5,902 nucleotides of DNA from an uncultured candidate division WWE3 bacterium (lineage in GTDB: Bacteria; Patescibacteriota; WWE3; UBA101185; UBA10185): positions 1 through 5,902 of the forward strand of contig CALKWN010000202.1 of assembly GCA_938004185.1 (NCBI GenBank), written 5' to 3'. The notes under the pieces are model-generated. The model searched no databases. It had not been told where the DNA came from and was given only the letters and a program-made list of their open reading frames with translations. Below, piece by piece: positions 1-5,857 of this stretch. Numbering within the stretch: position 1 is the stretch's first letter; the number at the start of each line of letters is the position of its first letter. Both the position numbers and the translations under genes were made by a program.

Positions 1-12
1 CTAACAACTGCT
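1..12 (+). repeat. Integron attC site 1, 5' part (R'' box and spacer), cut by intron copy 1
   Basis: CTAACAA at bases 1-7 is the R'' core of an integron attC recombination site; bases 8-12 (CTGCT) are the spacer before the L'' box. When the intron that follows is removed, this joins TCAACCTGA at 1913, giving the order and spacing seen in known attC sites such as that of aadA cassettes (CTAACAA, short spacer, TTCAA). TAACA here pairs with TGTTA at 2004-2008 in the R' half. The first bases of R'' lie outside the window, as does the cassette this attC belongs to. These 12 bases are also the intron's 5' exon (IBS region). Confidence 0.75.
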
Positions 13-578
13 GTGTGCCACGAGGAGGAAATCTGATCCCGGAAGGGTAAAGAAGAATCCGTAACTATGTGACAGATGAGGGAAGCCATGCAATAAGGGC
101 GAGACCCCTCGGGATCTGCCTACAGGGGCCGGTCTCAAACCGCCGGATGCGGCTGAGGTAAAGAGCCTTTGGTCGTGAACGATCCGGTTAAAAGGTCCAA
201 CGTGATTGGATCAGGTATGGTAACAGGAGATGAACGAAAGTGAACCGTCATCGAGGTGTCGTGAGTGAGTTACATGAGGTCAAAAACCGCTTTCAGTTAG
301 TGAGCGGTGAACCAGTCCATCGGAAACCTGTTTACTGGGTGGGCGGCCTCCGGCATAAAGACGGCATGAACTGTTAACTGGGCTGTCGCATGGAACGTGG
401 GAACCTGTCGTGCCGATGCCAAGGGAAAACCTCAAGCGGCAATACCAGCAAGAGGGAAAGTACCGATGCGGCGCACGGGGACGGATCGGCTCGTAGTAGC
501 GAGGAAGCGCCTGTAATGGGCGTGGAGCGAAGGGGCCGACATGACCAGACTGACCAGAGAGGGCCAACCGGCAACGGG
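13..578 (+). ncRNA. Group II ribozyme 5' half (domains I to III), copy 1
   Basis: This gene-free stretch of about 565 bases is the catalytic RNA scaffold of the intron: domain I with the exon-binding sequences, then domains II and III and the start of domain IV. Visible support is the GTGTG start, many short complementary segments (for example ACCGCT at 287-292 against AGCGGT at 303-308), and exact repetition in copy 2. An open frame continues upstream from the maturase to an ATG at 390, but residues 1-63 of that longer frame have no protein-family look and coincide with structured RNA, so I treat them as ribozyme. I did not assign individual helices. Confidence 0.7.
296..308 (+). other. Candidate exon-binding sequences (EBS2 GTTAG, EBS1 AGCGGT), copy 1
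   Basis: AGCGGT at 303-308 can pair over six bases with the 5' exon ACTGCT (7-12) using one G-U pair, and equally with the copy 2 exon ATCGCT (3991-3996), also with one G-U pair. GTTAG at 296-300 is complementary to CTAAC at 1-5 and 3985-3989. The distance from the intron start (about 290 bases) is reasonable for EBS1. Cautions: the two motifs are only two bases apart although EBS1 and EBS2 normally sit in separate loops, and AGCGGT could instead pair with ACCGCT at 287-292. Other partial matches exist (GGCGG near 342; GTTA at 269-272 for EBS2). Confidence 0.35.
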
Positions 579-1838
579 ATGAGCCTGTCGGCATCAGTCA
601 AGCCATTTGATATACCGAAGATCAAGGTGGTAGAAGCCTGGAAGCTGGTTAAGAGGAACGGTGGCGCGGCCGGGGCCGACGGTATCAGCATCGAGAAGTT
701 CGAGCGAAAGCTCAAGAAGAACTTGTATACGATCTGGAATCGGATGTCTTCGGGGAGCTACTACCCTGCGCCGGTGTTACGGGTCGATATCCCCAAGAAA
801 AGCGGTGGGACCAGACCTTTGGGAATCCCGACGGTCAGCGATCGAGTCGCTCAAATGACCGCGCGACTCTGTTTTGAGCCGCTAGTTGAACCTCATTTCC
901 ACCCTGACTCATACGGGTACAGGCCTGGTAAATCGGCTCACCAGGCGGTTGAGCAAGCCCGCAAGCGTTGCTGGGAATACGACTGGATCATCGATCTTGA
1001 TATCAAGGGATTCTTCGATGCCATTGATCACGAGCTGATGCTTAAAGCGGTAGACTACTTCAAGCCGCCGACCTGGGTCAGACTCTACATCGAACGATGG
1101 CTGAAAGCTCCGGCGGTAGATAGGGATGGGACGCGTACGGAACGGAATTTAGGTACTCCGCAAGGCGGGGTTATCAGTCCGGTACTGGCCAACCTGTTCC
1201 TGCATTTCGCCGCCGACCGATGGATGGTCACTAATCACCCCGCAATACCTTTTGAACGATATGCAGATGATATGGTTCTTCATTGCCGGACAAAGAGTGA
1301 GGCGGAAATCATACTCGCCTCGATCTCGGAGCGGCTAGGATCATGTCGGCTTACGGTGCATCCAGAGAAGACAAAGATCGTATACTGTCGAGACGGTAAG
1401 CGAAGGCTCAACCATGAGCATACCCGCTTTAAGTTTCTAGGGTTTGATTTTCAGGCCCGAACGGCTCGTAGCAAAACGGGCTCGCTGTTTCTTGGATTTG
1501 GGCCGGCAATCAGCAAGGATGCGGAAAAAGAGATTCGCGATGAGATTCGATCGTGGAGAATCCATCAAGCCGCTGAAGCCGATCTTGAACATCTGTCGTC
1601 GCTTTACAACGCGAAGCTGCGTGGCTGGTTCAATTACTACGGCAGGTTCCGGGTGTCGGAGCTGTATGGTATCTTCTGTTTGTTTACCGGGGCACTGGTA
1701 AAGTGGGCTAAGCGTAAGTTCAAGAGCATGAAGGGAAGCTGGAAAAGAGCTGCGGCGTATATTAGCGCAAAGGCGTTGGAATCAAAGCATCTTTTTGTGC
1801 ATTGGGAAGCTGGTTGGTTAGCAAATGGTCGGTCATGA
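579..1838 (+). CDS. ltrA: Group II intron reverse transcriptase/maturase, copy 1 (no endonuclease domain)
   Basis: This intron-encoded protein helps the intron RNA fold and splice, and copies it into DNA during retrohoming. From ATG 579 it has 419 residues, the length I recall for RmInt1-type proteins. Visible landmarks: RT fingers with a GYRPGKSAH block; first catalytic Asp in DLDIKGFFD (about 139-147); GTPQGGVISP (192-201); catalytic YADD (228-231); thumb; maturase X domain around GWFNYYG (349-355); and a C-terminus ending near LFVHWEAGW with no HNH endonuclease. Such proteins are thought to use nascent or single-stranded DNA at replication forks for priming. An in-frame ATG at 390 would add 63 residues lying in ribozyme sequence. 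ATG 579 is chosen because family similarity begins just after it, though its ribosome binding site is weak. The stop lies one base before domain V, as is usual for domain IV ORFs. All catalytic residues are present, so it looks active. Confidence 0.92.
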   Translation: MSLSASVKPFDIPKIKVVEAWKLVKRNGGAAGADGISIEKFERKLKKNLYTIWNRMSSGSYYPAPVLRVDIPKKSGGTRPLGIPTVSDRVAQMTARLCFEPLVEPHFHPDSYGYRPGKSAHQAVEQARKRCWEYDWIIDLDIKGFFDAIDHELMLKAVDYFKPPTWVRLYIERWLKAPAVDRDGTRTERNLGTPQGGVISPVLANLFLHFAADRWMVTNHPAIPFERYADDMVLHCRTKSEAEIILASISERLGSCRLTVHPEKTKIVYCRDGKRRLNHEHTRFKFLGFDFQARTARSKTGSLFLGFGPAISKDAEKEIRDEIRSWRIHQAAEADLEHLSSLYNAKLRGWFNYYGRFRVSELYGIFCLFTGALVKWAKRKFKSMKGSWKRAAAYISAKALESKHLFVHWEAGWLANGRS

Positions 1839-1839
1839 A

Positions 1840-1873
1840 GAGCCGTATGACGGGAGACTGTCACGTACGGTTC
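1840..1873 (+). ncRNA. Group II intron domain V (catalytic hairpin), copy 1
   Basis: A 34-base hairpin with the hallmark features of domain V: GAGCCGTA pairs with TACGGTTC, GACGG pairs with CTGTC (one G-U), the loop is a GAGA (GNRA) tetraloop, and a two-base bulge sits on the 3' side. The catalytic AGC triad is 1841-1843. It starts one base after the maturase stop. No substitution that would inactivate it is visible. Confidence 0.93.
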
Positions 1874-1912
1874 TGTGAGAGGCTGGGGGTGTAATTCCCC
1901 GGCCTACTCGAC
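1874..1912 (+). ncRNA. Group II intron domain VI with branch-point A, copy 1 (one C shorter than copy 2)
   Basis: GAGAGGC pairs with GCCT and CTC, leaving A1906 bulged between them; this is the expected branch-point adenosine, seven bases from the 3' end. The upper stem pairs GGGGG with only CCCC (1897-1900), leaving one G unpaired, whereas copy 2 has five Cs and a fully paired stem. The lesion is at the tip, away from the branch point, so splicing may be unaffected. Confidence 0.85.
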
Positions 1913-2011
1913 TCAACCTGAATCGGCTATGTCGCGATTCTTGCTTGTCGTCGCTACGTTCCTCGGCAAGAATCGCGCCATTACGCATCGCAGGTTAAGC
2001 AAATGTTATGC
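1913..2011 (+). repeat. Integron attC site 1, 3' part (L'', stem, L', R')
   Basis: This continues the attC begun at bases 1-12; the rejoined site is about 111 bases. AACCTG (1915-1920, L'') pairs with CAGGTT (1991-1996, L'). A 12-base perfect inverted repeat lies inside: CGCGATTCTTGC (1933-1944) with GCAAGAATCGCG (1966-1977). The R' box GTTATGC (2005-2011) ends the site; integrase strand exchange is expected between G2005 and T2006, so the next cassette begins at 2006. The orientation (R'' then R') shows the array reads in the plus direction, agreeing with the downstream gene. With the intron between R'' and L'', the bottom-strand fold used by the integrase is interrupted. Confidence 0.8.
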
Positions 2012-2027
2012 TGACGCTAATGCGCGC

Positions 2028-2034
2028 AAAGGTG
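2028..2034 (+). promoter_or_regulatory. Ribosome binding site that fixes the Doc-like gene start
   Basis: AAAGGTG ends six bases before ATG 2041. The in-frame ATGs at 2008 and 2020 have no comparable site, and 2008 overlaps the attC R' box. The site lies inside the cassette, about 20 bases after the recombination point, so the gene would carry its own translation signal and depend on outside transcription. I see no convincing promoter between the attC and the gene. Confidence 0.7.
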
Positions 2035-2040
2035 AAATAT

Positions 2041-2895
2041 ATGAAACATATCGGCCAACATCTACGTGAGGACTATGAGTACTCGAAGAAATTTTTTAAT
2101 GATTTTGAATTAACAACTCAAAATAAAAATATTATTAATGTGGATACAATTTTAAGAGCTCATTATTTAATATGTGATTATTTTGAGTCAAAAGGCAAAT
2201 CATCATTTTATGGAGTATTGAATCCTAATATGATTGGTTCCGCATTTACGAGGCAATATACTGAGTTTGATGGCAAGAAAAAATATAATACTGATATCGA
2301 ACTCTGTGCAACATTATTCTTTGGAATTGCTAAAAACCATGGATTTAAGGACGGTAATAAGCGGACAGCTCTTTTAGTTTTATTATACCATCTGTACAAA
2401 ATTAACAGAATACCATCAGTATCGCAAAAAGAATTTGAAGAATTTACAGTAAAAACAGCGAGTAGTGATTTACGTAGTTATTATTTTAGTGATAGATACA
2501 ATGATAGTGATGACTTTGAAGTAAACGTGATAGCTCATTTTATTCGAAAAAATACATCCACTATGACCAAGCAATATCATTCAATTACATTTATTGAATT
2601 AGAAAGAGCATTAAAACATTATAATATTTCACTAGAAGGATTGAATAAAAATTTCGTGGATGTTATCTATAATAAAAAAACAATGTTTGGTGAAAAGAAA
2701 ATACGAGTAACGCATATTTCATGCCCAGGAATGAAAAGGCAAGTTGGAAGAGATACATTGAAAAAAATAATAAGAGATATATTCACAATAACAGGCAATG
2801 AAATAAATCTAGTTTCTATATATACAGACACTGAGCCAATGTACAGGTTAATTCAAGATTACGAAGGACCTCTACAGCGTTTGAAAGATAAATAG
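2041..2895 (+). CDS. Doc/Fic-family protein with a C-terminal extension, integron cassette gene
   Basis: This 284-residue protein carries the full Fic/Doc motif H100-x-F102-x-D104-G-N106-K107-R108. Fic enzymes usually transfer AMP to proteins, whereas the Doc branch acts as a kinase that phosphorylates and disables EF-Tu; the Asp before the GNKR core and the N-terminal layout look more Doc-like. The Fic/Doc fold covers roughly residues 20-155. Residues about 175-284 form a second part that I do not recognise; plain Doc proteins are only about 125 residues. No (S/T)xxxE(G/N) Fic inhibitory motif is visible. No separate Phd-like antitoxin fits in the cassette: the attC is immediately upstream and the IS immediately downstream. 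The gene is much richer in A+T than the introns, pointing to a separate origin. Its last 37 bases overlap the transposase frame on the other strand. The stop at 2893 precedes the IS, so the protein looks complete. Whether it is a toxin is inference. Confidence 0.82.
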   Translation: MKHIGQHLREDYEYSKKFFNDFELTTQNKNIINVDTILRAHYLICDYFESKGKSSFYGVLNPNMIGSAFTRQYTEFDGKKKYNTDIELCATLFFGIAKNHGFKDGNKRTALLVLLYHLYKINRIPSVSQKEFEEFTVKTASSDLRSYYFSDRYNDSDDFEVNVIAHFIRKNTSTMTKQYHSITFIELERALKHYNISLEGLNKNFVDVIYNKKTMFGEKKIRVTHISCPGMKRQVGRDTLKKIIRDIFTITGNEINLVSIYTDTEPMYRLIQDYEGPLQRLKDK

Positions 2896-3884
2896 AGAAT
2901 CGGCCTAGGTTCAAGCGCGAAGTGCAACGGTGGCTCTGTTCCGTAGTATAACTCAAAGGGAGTTTTATAGCCATGGCGCTTCCGCGGCCGCGTGTTCAAC
3001 TTATAGGCAATTCGATCACATTGTCCCTGAGAAACTGACTTCATACAGCTCTTCTTAGGGATGTACTGGCGAATTAGTCCGTTGGTGTTTTCGTTCGTGC
3101 CTCGCTCCCAGGAATGGTACGGGTTCGCGAAGTAGCAGATGACTGAAGAACTCTCCTTTATATTCTTGTAGCCATGAAACTCGGTGCCATTATCGAACGT
3201 GATTGACTTGAAGTTACGCTCATGTTCATGAATAGCATCTAGACATACCCGGGTTACTTCGAGAGCGGTACGAGCCTTAATCTTCTTGATGATGACAAAG
3301 CCGGTCTTTCGTTCAACGAGCGTAACGATGCAATGATGGCGGTCGCTACCTATGACGGTGTCACCTTCCCAATGCCCAATACGCGTTCTGTGTTCAATCT
3401 CCGCTGGCCGATCCTGAATCATTCGTTTTCCAGCCAAGCGGCCTCTTGAGTCATAGGAGTTGTATCGCTTTCGCCGCCTTTTAGGCACGATTCGCAGGTG
3501 CTTGTAGAGGGTACCACCCTTTTTCTTGTCATACAGCAAGTATAGATATATCGTTTCATGGCTCATAGAGAAGCCGAAGTAGGTAATAACGATGAAGGAT
3601 ACTTGCTCGGGGCTATAATCGTCCTTGATAAGATCAAGGACGATTCTCCATTGATCTTGGGTGAAATTACTGCCTCTTCTCGTACGTTTACGTCGAGCCG
3701 TTGCATAGCTATGTGCCACGGACGGTGTATAGTAACCTGTAGGCCTTCTATTCCGGCCTAACTCTCGGCTGATCGTGGACTTATCTCGTCCAATTTGACG
3801 GGCGGCCGCAGCCATCGAGAGGCCAGTTTTCAAAAGAGCGGTTATAGTGTACCGTTCTTCCTGGGAGAGGTGCTGGTAGTTCAA
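2859..3884 (-). CDS. IS30-family transposase (DD(33)E)
   Basis: This 341-residue transposase cuts and joins the ends of its IS. An N-terminal helix-turn-helix (about residues 5-44, with the AAAARQIGRDKSTISREL segment) should bind the inverted repeats. The RNase H-like catalytic core shows D175 (in EGDTV), D231 (in FDNG) and E265 (in NENTNG), with exactly 33 residues between the last two, the IS30 signature. No frameshift or internal stop is present, so it appears functional. The start is TTG at 3884-3882, preceded by AAAAGGG with eight bases between; the nearby ATG (3892-3890 on this strand) is out of frame and stops at once. Residue 325 (the E of HFALE) is the last codon inside the inverted repeat; 16 further residues and the stop come from flanking DNA antisense to the Doc-like gene. 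Confidence 0.92.
   Translation of the reverse strand: MNYQHLSQEERYTITALLKTGLSMAAAARQIGRDKSTISRELGRNRRPTGYYTPSVAHSYATARRKRTRRGSNFTQDQWRIVLDLIKDDYSPEQVSFIVITYFGFSMSHETIYLYLLYDKKKGGTLYKHLRIVPKRRRKRYNSYDSRGRLAGKRMIQDRPAEIEHRTRIGHWEGDTVIGSDRHHCIVTLVERKTGFVIIKKIKARTALEVTRVCLDAIHEHERNFKSITFDNGTEFHGYKNIKESSSVICYFANPYHSWERGTNENTNGLIRQYIPKKSCMKSVSQGQCDRIAYKLNTRPRKRHGYKTPFELYYGTEPPLHFALEPRPILYLSFKRCRGPS
2910..2929 (+). repeat. IS30-family inverted repeat, transposase 3' end
   Basis: TTCAAGCGCGAAGTGCAACG matches the inverted complement of 3955-3974 at 16 of 20 positions, the four mismatches being bases 7-10. It lies inside the transposase frame, which continues past it. Confidence 0.75.
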
Positions 3885-3959
3885 CGATGCATCCCTTTTC
3901 TTGGCAGGCGAAGGATGTAGGTACTATCGCACCTCTCCCTCTTTTTGGCTACATCGTTG
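3882..3959 (-). promoter_or_regulatory. Inverted repeat that could mask the transposase start codon
   Basis: CAACGATG (minus strand 3959-3952) is complementary to CATCGTTG (3889-3882), the last three bases of which are the TTG start codon. A second pair, GATGTAG (3955-3949) with CTACATC (3920-3914), shares four bases with the first, so the two folds exclude each other. A transcript entering from outside the IS could fold the first way and hide the start, as in the fold-back insulation known for other IS elements such as IS10 and IS50. The role here is inferred. Confidence 0.4.
3923..3951 (-). promoter_or_regulatory. Weak candidate promoter for the transposase
   Basis: On the minus strand TAGCCA (3951-3946) and GATAGT (3928-3923) are 17 bases apart; each matches four of six positions of the sigma-70 -35 and -10 hexamers. 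A transcript starting just downstream would contain the AAAAGGG ribosome binding site but not the upstream arm of the fold-back hairpin at 3952-3959. The match is poor and could be chance. Confidence 0.25.
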
Positions 3960-3974
3960 CACTTACTACTTGAA
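3955..3974 (-). repeat. IS30-family inverted repeat, transposase 5' end
   Basis: Read on the minus strand this is TTCAAGTAGTAAGTGCAACG, the partner of 2910-2929. It lies 70 bases upstream of the transposase start codon and overlaps one arm of the fold-back inverted repeat. Confidence 0.75.
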
Positions 3975-3996
3975 TGTGGGTCACCTAACAATCGCT
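3975..3996 (+). repeat. Integron attC site 2, 5' part, between the IS and intron copy 2
   Basis: After nine or ten bases of cassette remnant (TGTGGGTCAC) comes CTAACAATCGCT at 3985-3996, an attC R'' box and spacer cut at the same place as attC 1. It differs from the copy 1 exon only at 3992-3993 (TC for CT). Its R'' reads ACCTAAC, which would pair with GTTAGGT, not with the GTTATGC that opens the Doc-like cassette. It may therefore belong to a different cassette, brought next to the IS by a deletion. Confidence 0.7.
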
Positions 3997-4562
3997 GTGT
4001 GCCACGAGGAGGAAATCTGATCCCGGAAGGGTAAAGAAGAATCCGTAACTATGTGACAGATGAGGGAAGCCATGCAATAAGGGCGAGACCCCTCGGGATC
4101 TGCCTACAGGGGCCGGTCTCAAACCGCCGGATGCGGCTGAGGTAAAGAGCCTTTGGTCGTGAACGATCCGGTTAAAAGGTCCAACGTGATTGGATCAGGT
4201 ATGGTAACAGGAGATGAACGAAAGTGAACCGTCATCGAGGTGTCGTGAGTGAGTTACATGAGGTCAAAAACCGCTTTCAGTTAGTGAGCGGTGAACCAGT
4301 CCATCGGAAACCTGTTTACTGGGTGGGCGGCCTCCGGCATAAAGACGGCATGAACTGTTAACTGGGCTGTCGCATGGAACGTGGGAACCTGTCGTGCCGA
4401 TGCCAAGGGAAAACCTCAAGCGGCAATACCAGCAAGAGGGAAAGTACCGATGCGGCGCACGGGGACGGATCGGCTCGTAGTAGCGAGGAAGCGCCTGTAA
4501 TGGGCGTGGAGCGAAGGGGCCGACATGACCAGACTGACCAGAGAGGGCCAACCGGCAACGGG
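3997..4562 (+). ncRNA. Group II ribozyme 5' half (domains I to III), copy 2
   Basis: This gene-free stretch repeats the ribozyme scaffold of copy 1 base for base as far as I can compare. The candidate guides are at 4280-4284 (GTTAG) and 4287-4292 (AGCGGT); the latter pairs with ATCGCT at 3991-3996 through five Watson-Crick pairs and one G-U pair. Confidence 0.7.
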
Positions 4563-5822
4563 ATGAGCCTGTCGGCATCAGTCAAGCCATTTGATATACC
4601 GAAGATCAAGGTGGTAGAAGCCTGGAAGCTGGTTAAGAGGAACGGTGGCGCGGCCGGGGCCGACGGTATCAGCATCGAGAAGTTCGAGCGAAAGCTCAAG
4701 AAGAACTTGTATACGATCTGGAATCGGATGTCTTCGGGGAGCTACTACCCTGCGCCGGTGTTACGGGTCGATATCCCCAAGAAAAGCGGTGGGACCAGAC
4801 CTTTGGGAATCCCGACGGTCAGCGATCGAGTCGCTCAAATGACCGCGCGACTCTGTTTTGAGCCGCTAGTTGAACCTCATTTCCACCCTGACTCATACGG
4901 GTACAGGCCTGGTAAATCGGCTCACCAGGCGGTTGAGCAAGCCCGCAAGCGTTGCTGGGAATACGACTGGATCATCGATCTTGATATCAAGGGATTCTTC
5001 GATGCCATTGATCACGAGCTGATGCTTAAAGCGGTAGACTACTTCAAGCCGCCGACCTGGGTCAGACTCTACATCGAACGATGGCTGAAAGCTCCGGCGG
5101 TAGATAGGGATGGGACGCGTACGGAACGGAATTTAGGTACTCCGCAAGGCGGGGTTATCAGTCCGGTACTGGCCAACCTGTTCCTGCATTTCGCCGCCGA
5201 CCGATGGATGGTCACTAATCACCCCGCAATACCTTTTGAACGATATGCAGATGATATGGTTCTTCATTGCCGGACAAAGAGTGAGGCGGAAATCATACTC
5301 GCCTCGATCTCGGAGCGGCTAGGATCATGTCGGCTTACGGTGCATCCAGAGAAGACAAAGATCGTATACTGTCGAGACGGTAAGCGAAGGCTCAACCATG
5401 AGCATACCCGCTTTAAGTTTCTAGGGTTTGATTTTCAGGCCCGAACGGCTCGTAGCAAAACGGGCTCGCTGTTTCTTGGATTTGGGCCGGCAATCAGCAA
5501 GGATGCGGAAAAAGAGATTCGCGATGAGATTCGATCGTGGAGAATCCATCAAGCCGCTGAAGCCGATCTTGAACATCTGTCGTCGCTTTACAACGCGAAG
5601 CTGCGTGGCTGGTTCAATTACTACGGCAGGTTCCGGGTGTCGGAGCTGTATGGTATCTTCTGTTTGTTTACCGGGGCACTGGTAAAGTGGGCTAAGCGTA
5701 AGTTCAAGAGCATGAAGGGAAGCTGGAAAAGAGCTGCGGCGTATATTAGCGCAAAGGCGTTGGAATCAAAGCATCTTTTTGTGCATTGGGAAGCTGGTTG
5801 GTTAGCAAATGGTCGGTCATGA
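4563..5822 (+). CDS. ltrA: Group II intron reverse transcriptase/maturase, copy 2
   Basis: The predicted protein is identical to that of copy 1 over all 419 residues: DLDIKGFFD, GTPQGGVISP, YADD and the GWFNYYG maturase segment are all kept, again with no endonuclease domain. Either copy could therefore serve both introns in trans. The start is set at ATG 4563 for the reasons given for copy 1; an in-frame ATG at 4374 would add 63 residues in ribozyme sequence. The stop is one base before domain V. Confidence 0.92.
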   Translation: MSLSASVKPFDIPKIKVVEAWKLVKRNGGAAGADGISIEKFERKLKKNLYTIWNRMSSGSYYPAPVLRVDIPKKSGGTRPLGIPTVSDRVAQMTARLCFEPLVEPHFHPDSYGYRPGKSAHQAVEQARKRCWEYDWIIDLDIKGFFDAIDHELMLKAVDYFKPPTWVRLYIERWLKAPAVDRDGTRTERNLGTPQGGVISPVLANLFLHFAADRWMVTNHPAIPFERYADDMVLHCRTKSEAEIILASISERLGSCRLTVHPEKTKIVYCRDGKRRLNHEHTRFKFLGFDFQARTARSKTGSLFLGFGPAISKDAEKEIRDEIRSWRIHQAAEADLEHLSSLYNAKLRGWFNYYGRFRVSELYGIFCLFTGALVKWAKRKFKSMKGSWKRAAAYISAKALESKHLFVHWEAGWLANGRS

Positions 5823-5823
5823 A

Positions 5824-5857
5824 GAGCCGTATGACGGGAGACTGTCACGTACGGTTC
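5824..5857 (+). ncRNA. Group II intron domain V, copy 2
   Basis: Identical to domain V of copy 1: AGC triad at 5825-5827, GAGA tetraloop and two-base bulge. Nothing suggests loss of catalysis. Confidence 0.93.

Larger units (their letters stand above)
13..1912 (+). mobile_element. Group II intron copy 1 (class D-like, with ORF), inserted in attC
   Basis: This is a complete, self-splicing retroelement of 1900 bases. The 5' end is GTGTG, fitting the group II consensus GUGYG. The 3' end is GAC at 1910-1912, seven bases from a bulged branch-point A. Domains I-III fill the 5' 560 bases, the maturase ORF sits in domain IV, and domains V and VI close the element. The boundaries are supported because cutting them out restores a canonical attC and because copy 2 (3997-5897) begins and ends at the same points. 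The RT resembles RmInt1-type (class D) proteins, which lack an endonuclease domain. That class name is a judgement from remembered sequence patterns, not a search. The intron lies in the same direction as the cassette gene downstream, so it could be spliced from cassette transcripts. Confidence 0.9.
2910..3974 (-). mobile_element. IS30-family insertion sequence
   Basis: An element of about 1065 bases bounded by imperfect inverted repeats and holding one DDE transposase gene. This is near the lower end of IS30-family sizes. The ends share TTCAAG, four unlike bases, then AAGTGCAACG, resembling the ATTCAA...GCAAC pattern of the IS30 repeat itself. True tips may lie up to about five bases further out, since the IS30 repeat begins a few bases before ATTCAA. 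I find no 2-3-base target duplication at any plausible boundary. It lies between the Doc-like gene and a second attC, facing against the cassette direction. Confidence 0.85.

Noticed and set aside
390..578. N-terminal 63-codon extension of the maturase from ATG 390 (and 4374-4562 in copy 2)
   Set aside because: It lies in ribozyme sequence, has no recognisable protein pattern, and the 419-residue form from 579 fits the family length. Use of ATG 390 cannot be excluded.
280..715. Minus-strand frames opposite the intron 5' half (repeated at 4264-4699), and likewise 1637-1864 and 5621-5848
   Set aside because: They are shadows of the ribozyme and maturase with low-complexity Ser/Pro/Arg-rich translations and no start signals.
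1884..1905. GC-rich hairpin after the maturase as a rho-independent terminator
   Set aside because: It is domain VI of the intron; there is no following run of T, and a branch-point A is present.
2008..2040. Earlier starts for the Doc-like gene at ATG 2008 or 2020
   Set aside because: ATG 2008 overlaps the attC core and neither has a ribosome binding site, while ATG 2041 has AAAGGTG at ideal spacing.
1875..2069. Short plus-strand frame across domain VI and the attC
   Set aside because: It overlaps structured intron RNA and a recombination site, uses a different frame from the Doc-like gene, and resembles no protein family I know.
2208..2399. Minus-strand frame inside the Doc-like gene as a possible hidden antitoxin
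   Set aside because: Nothing like an antitoxin is visible in its translation, it is fully antisense to the conserved Fic motif region, and I see no ribosome binding site.
3558..3761. Plus-strand frame inside the IS30 transposase gene
   Set aside because: Antisense shadow of a clear transposase with no support of its own.
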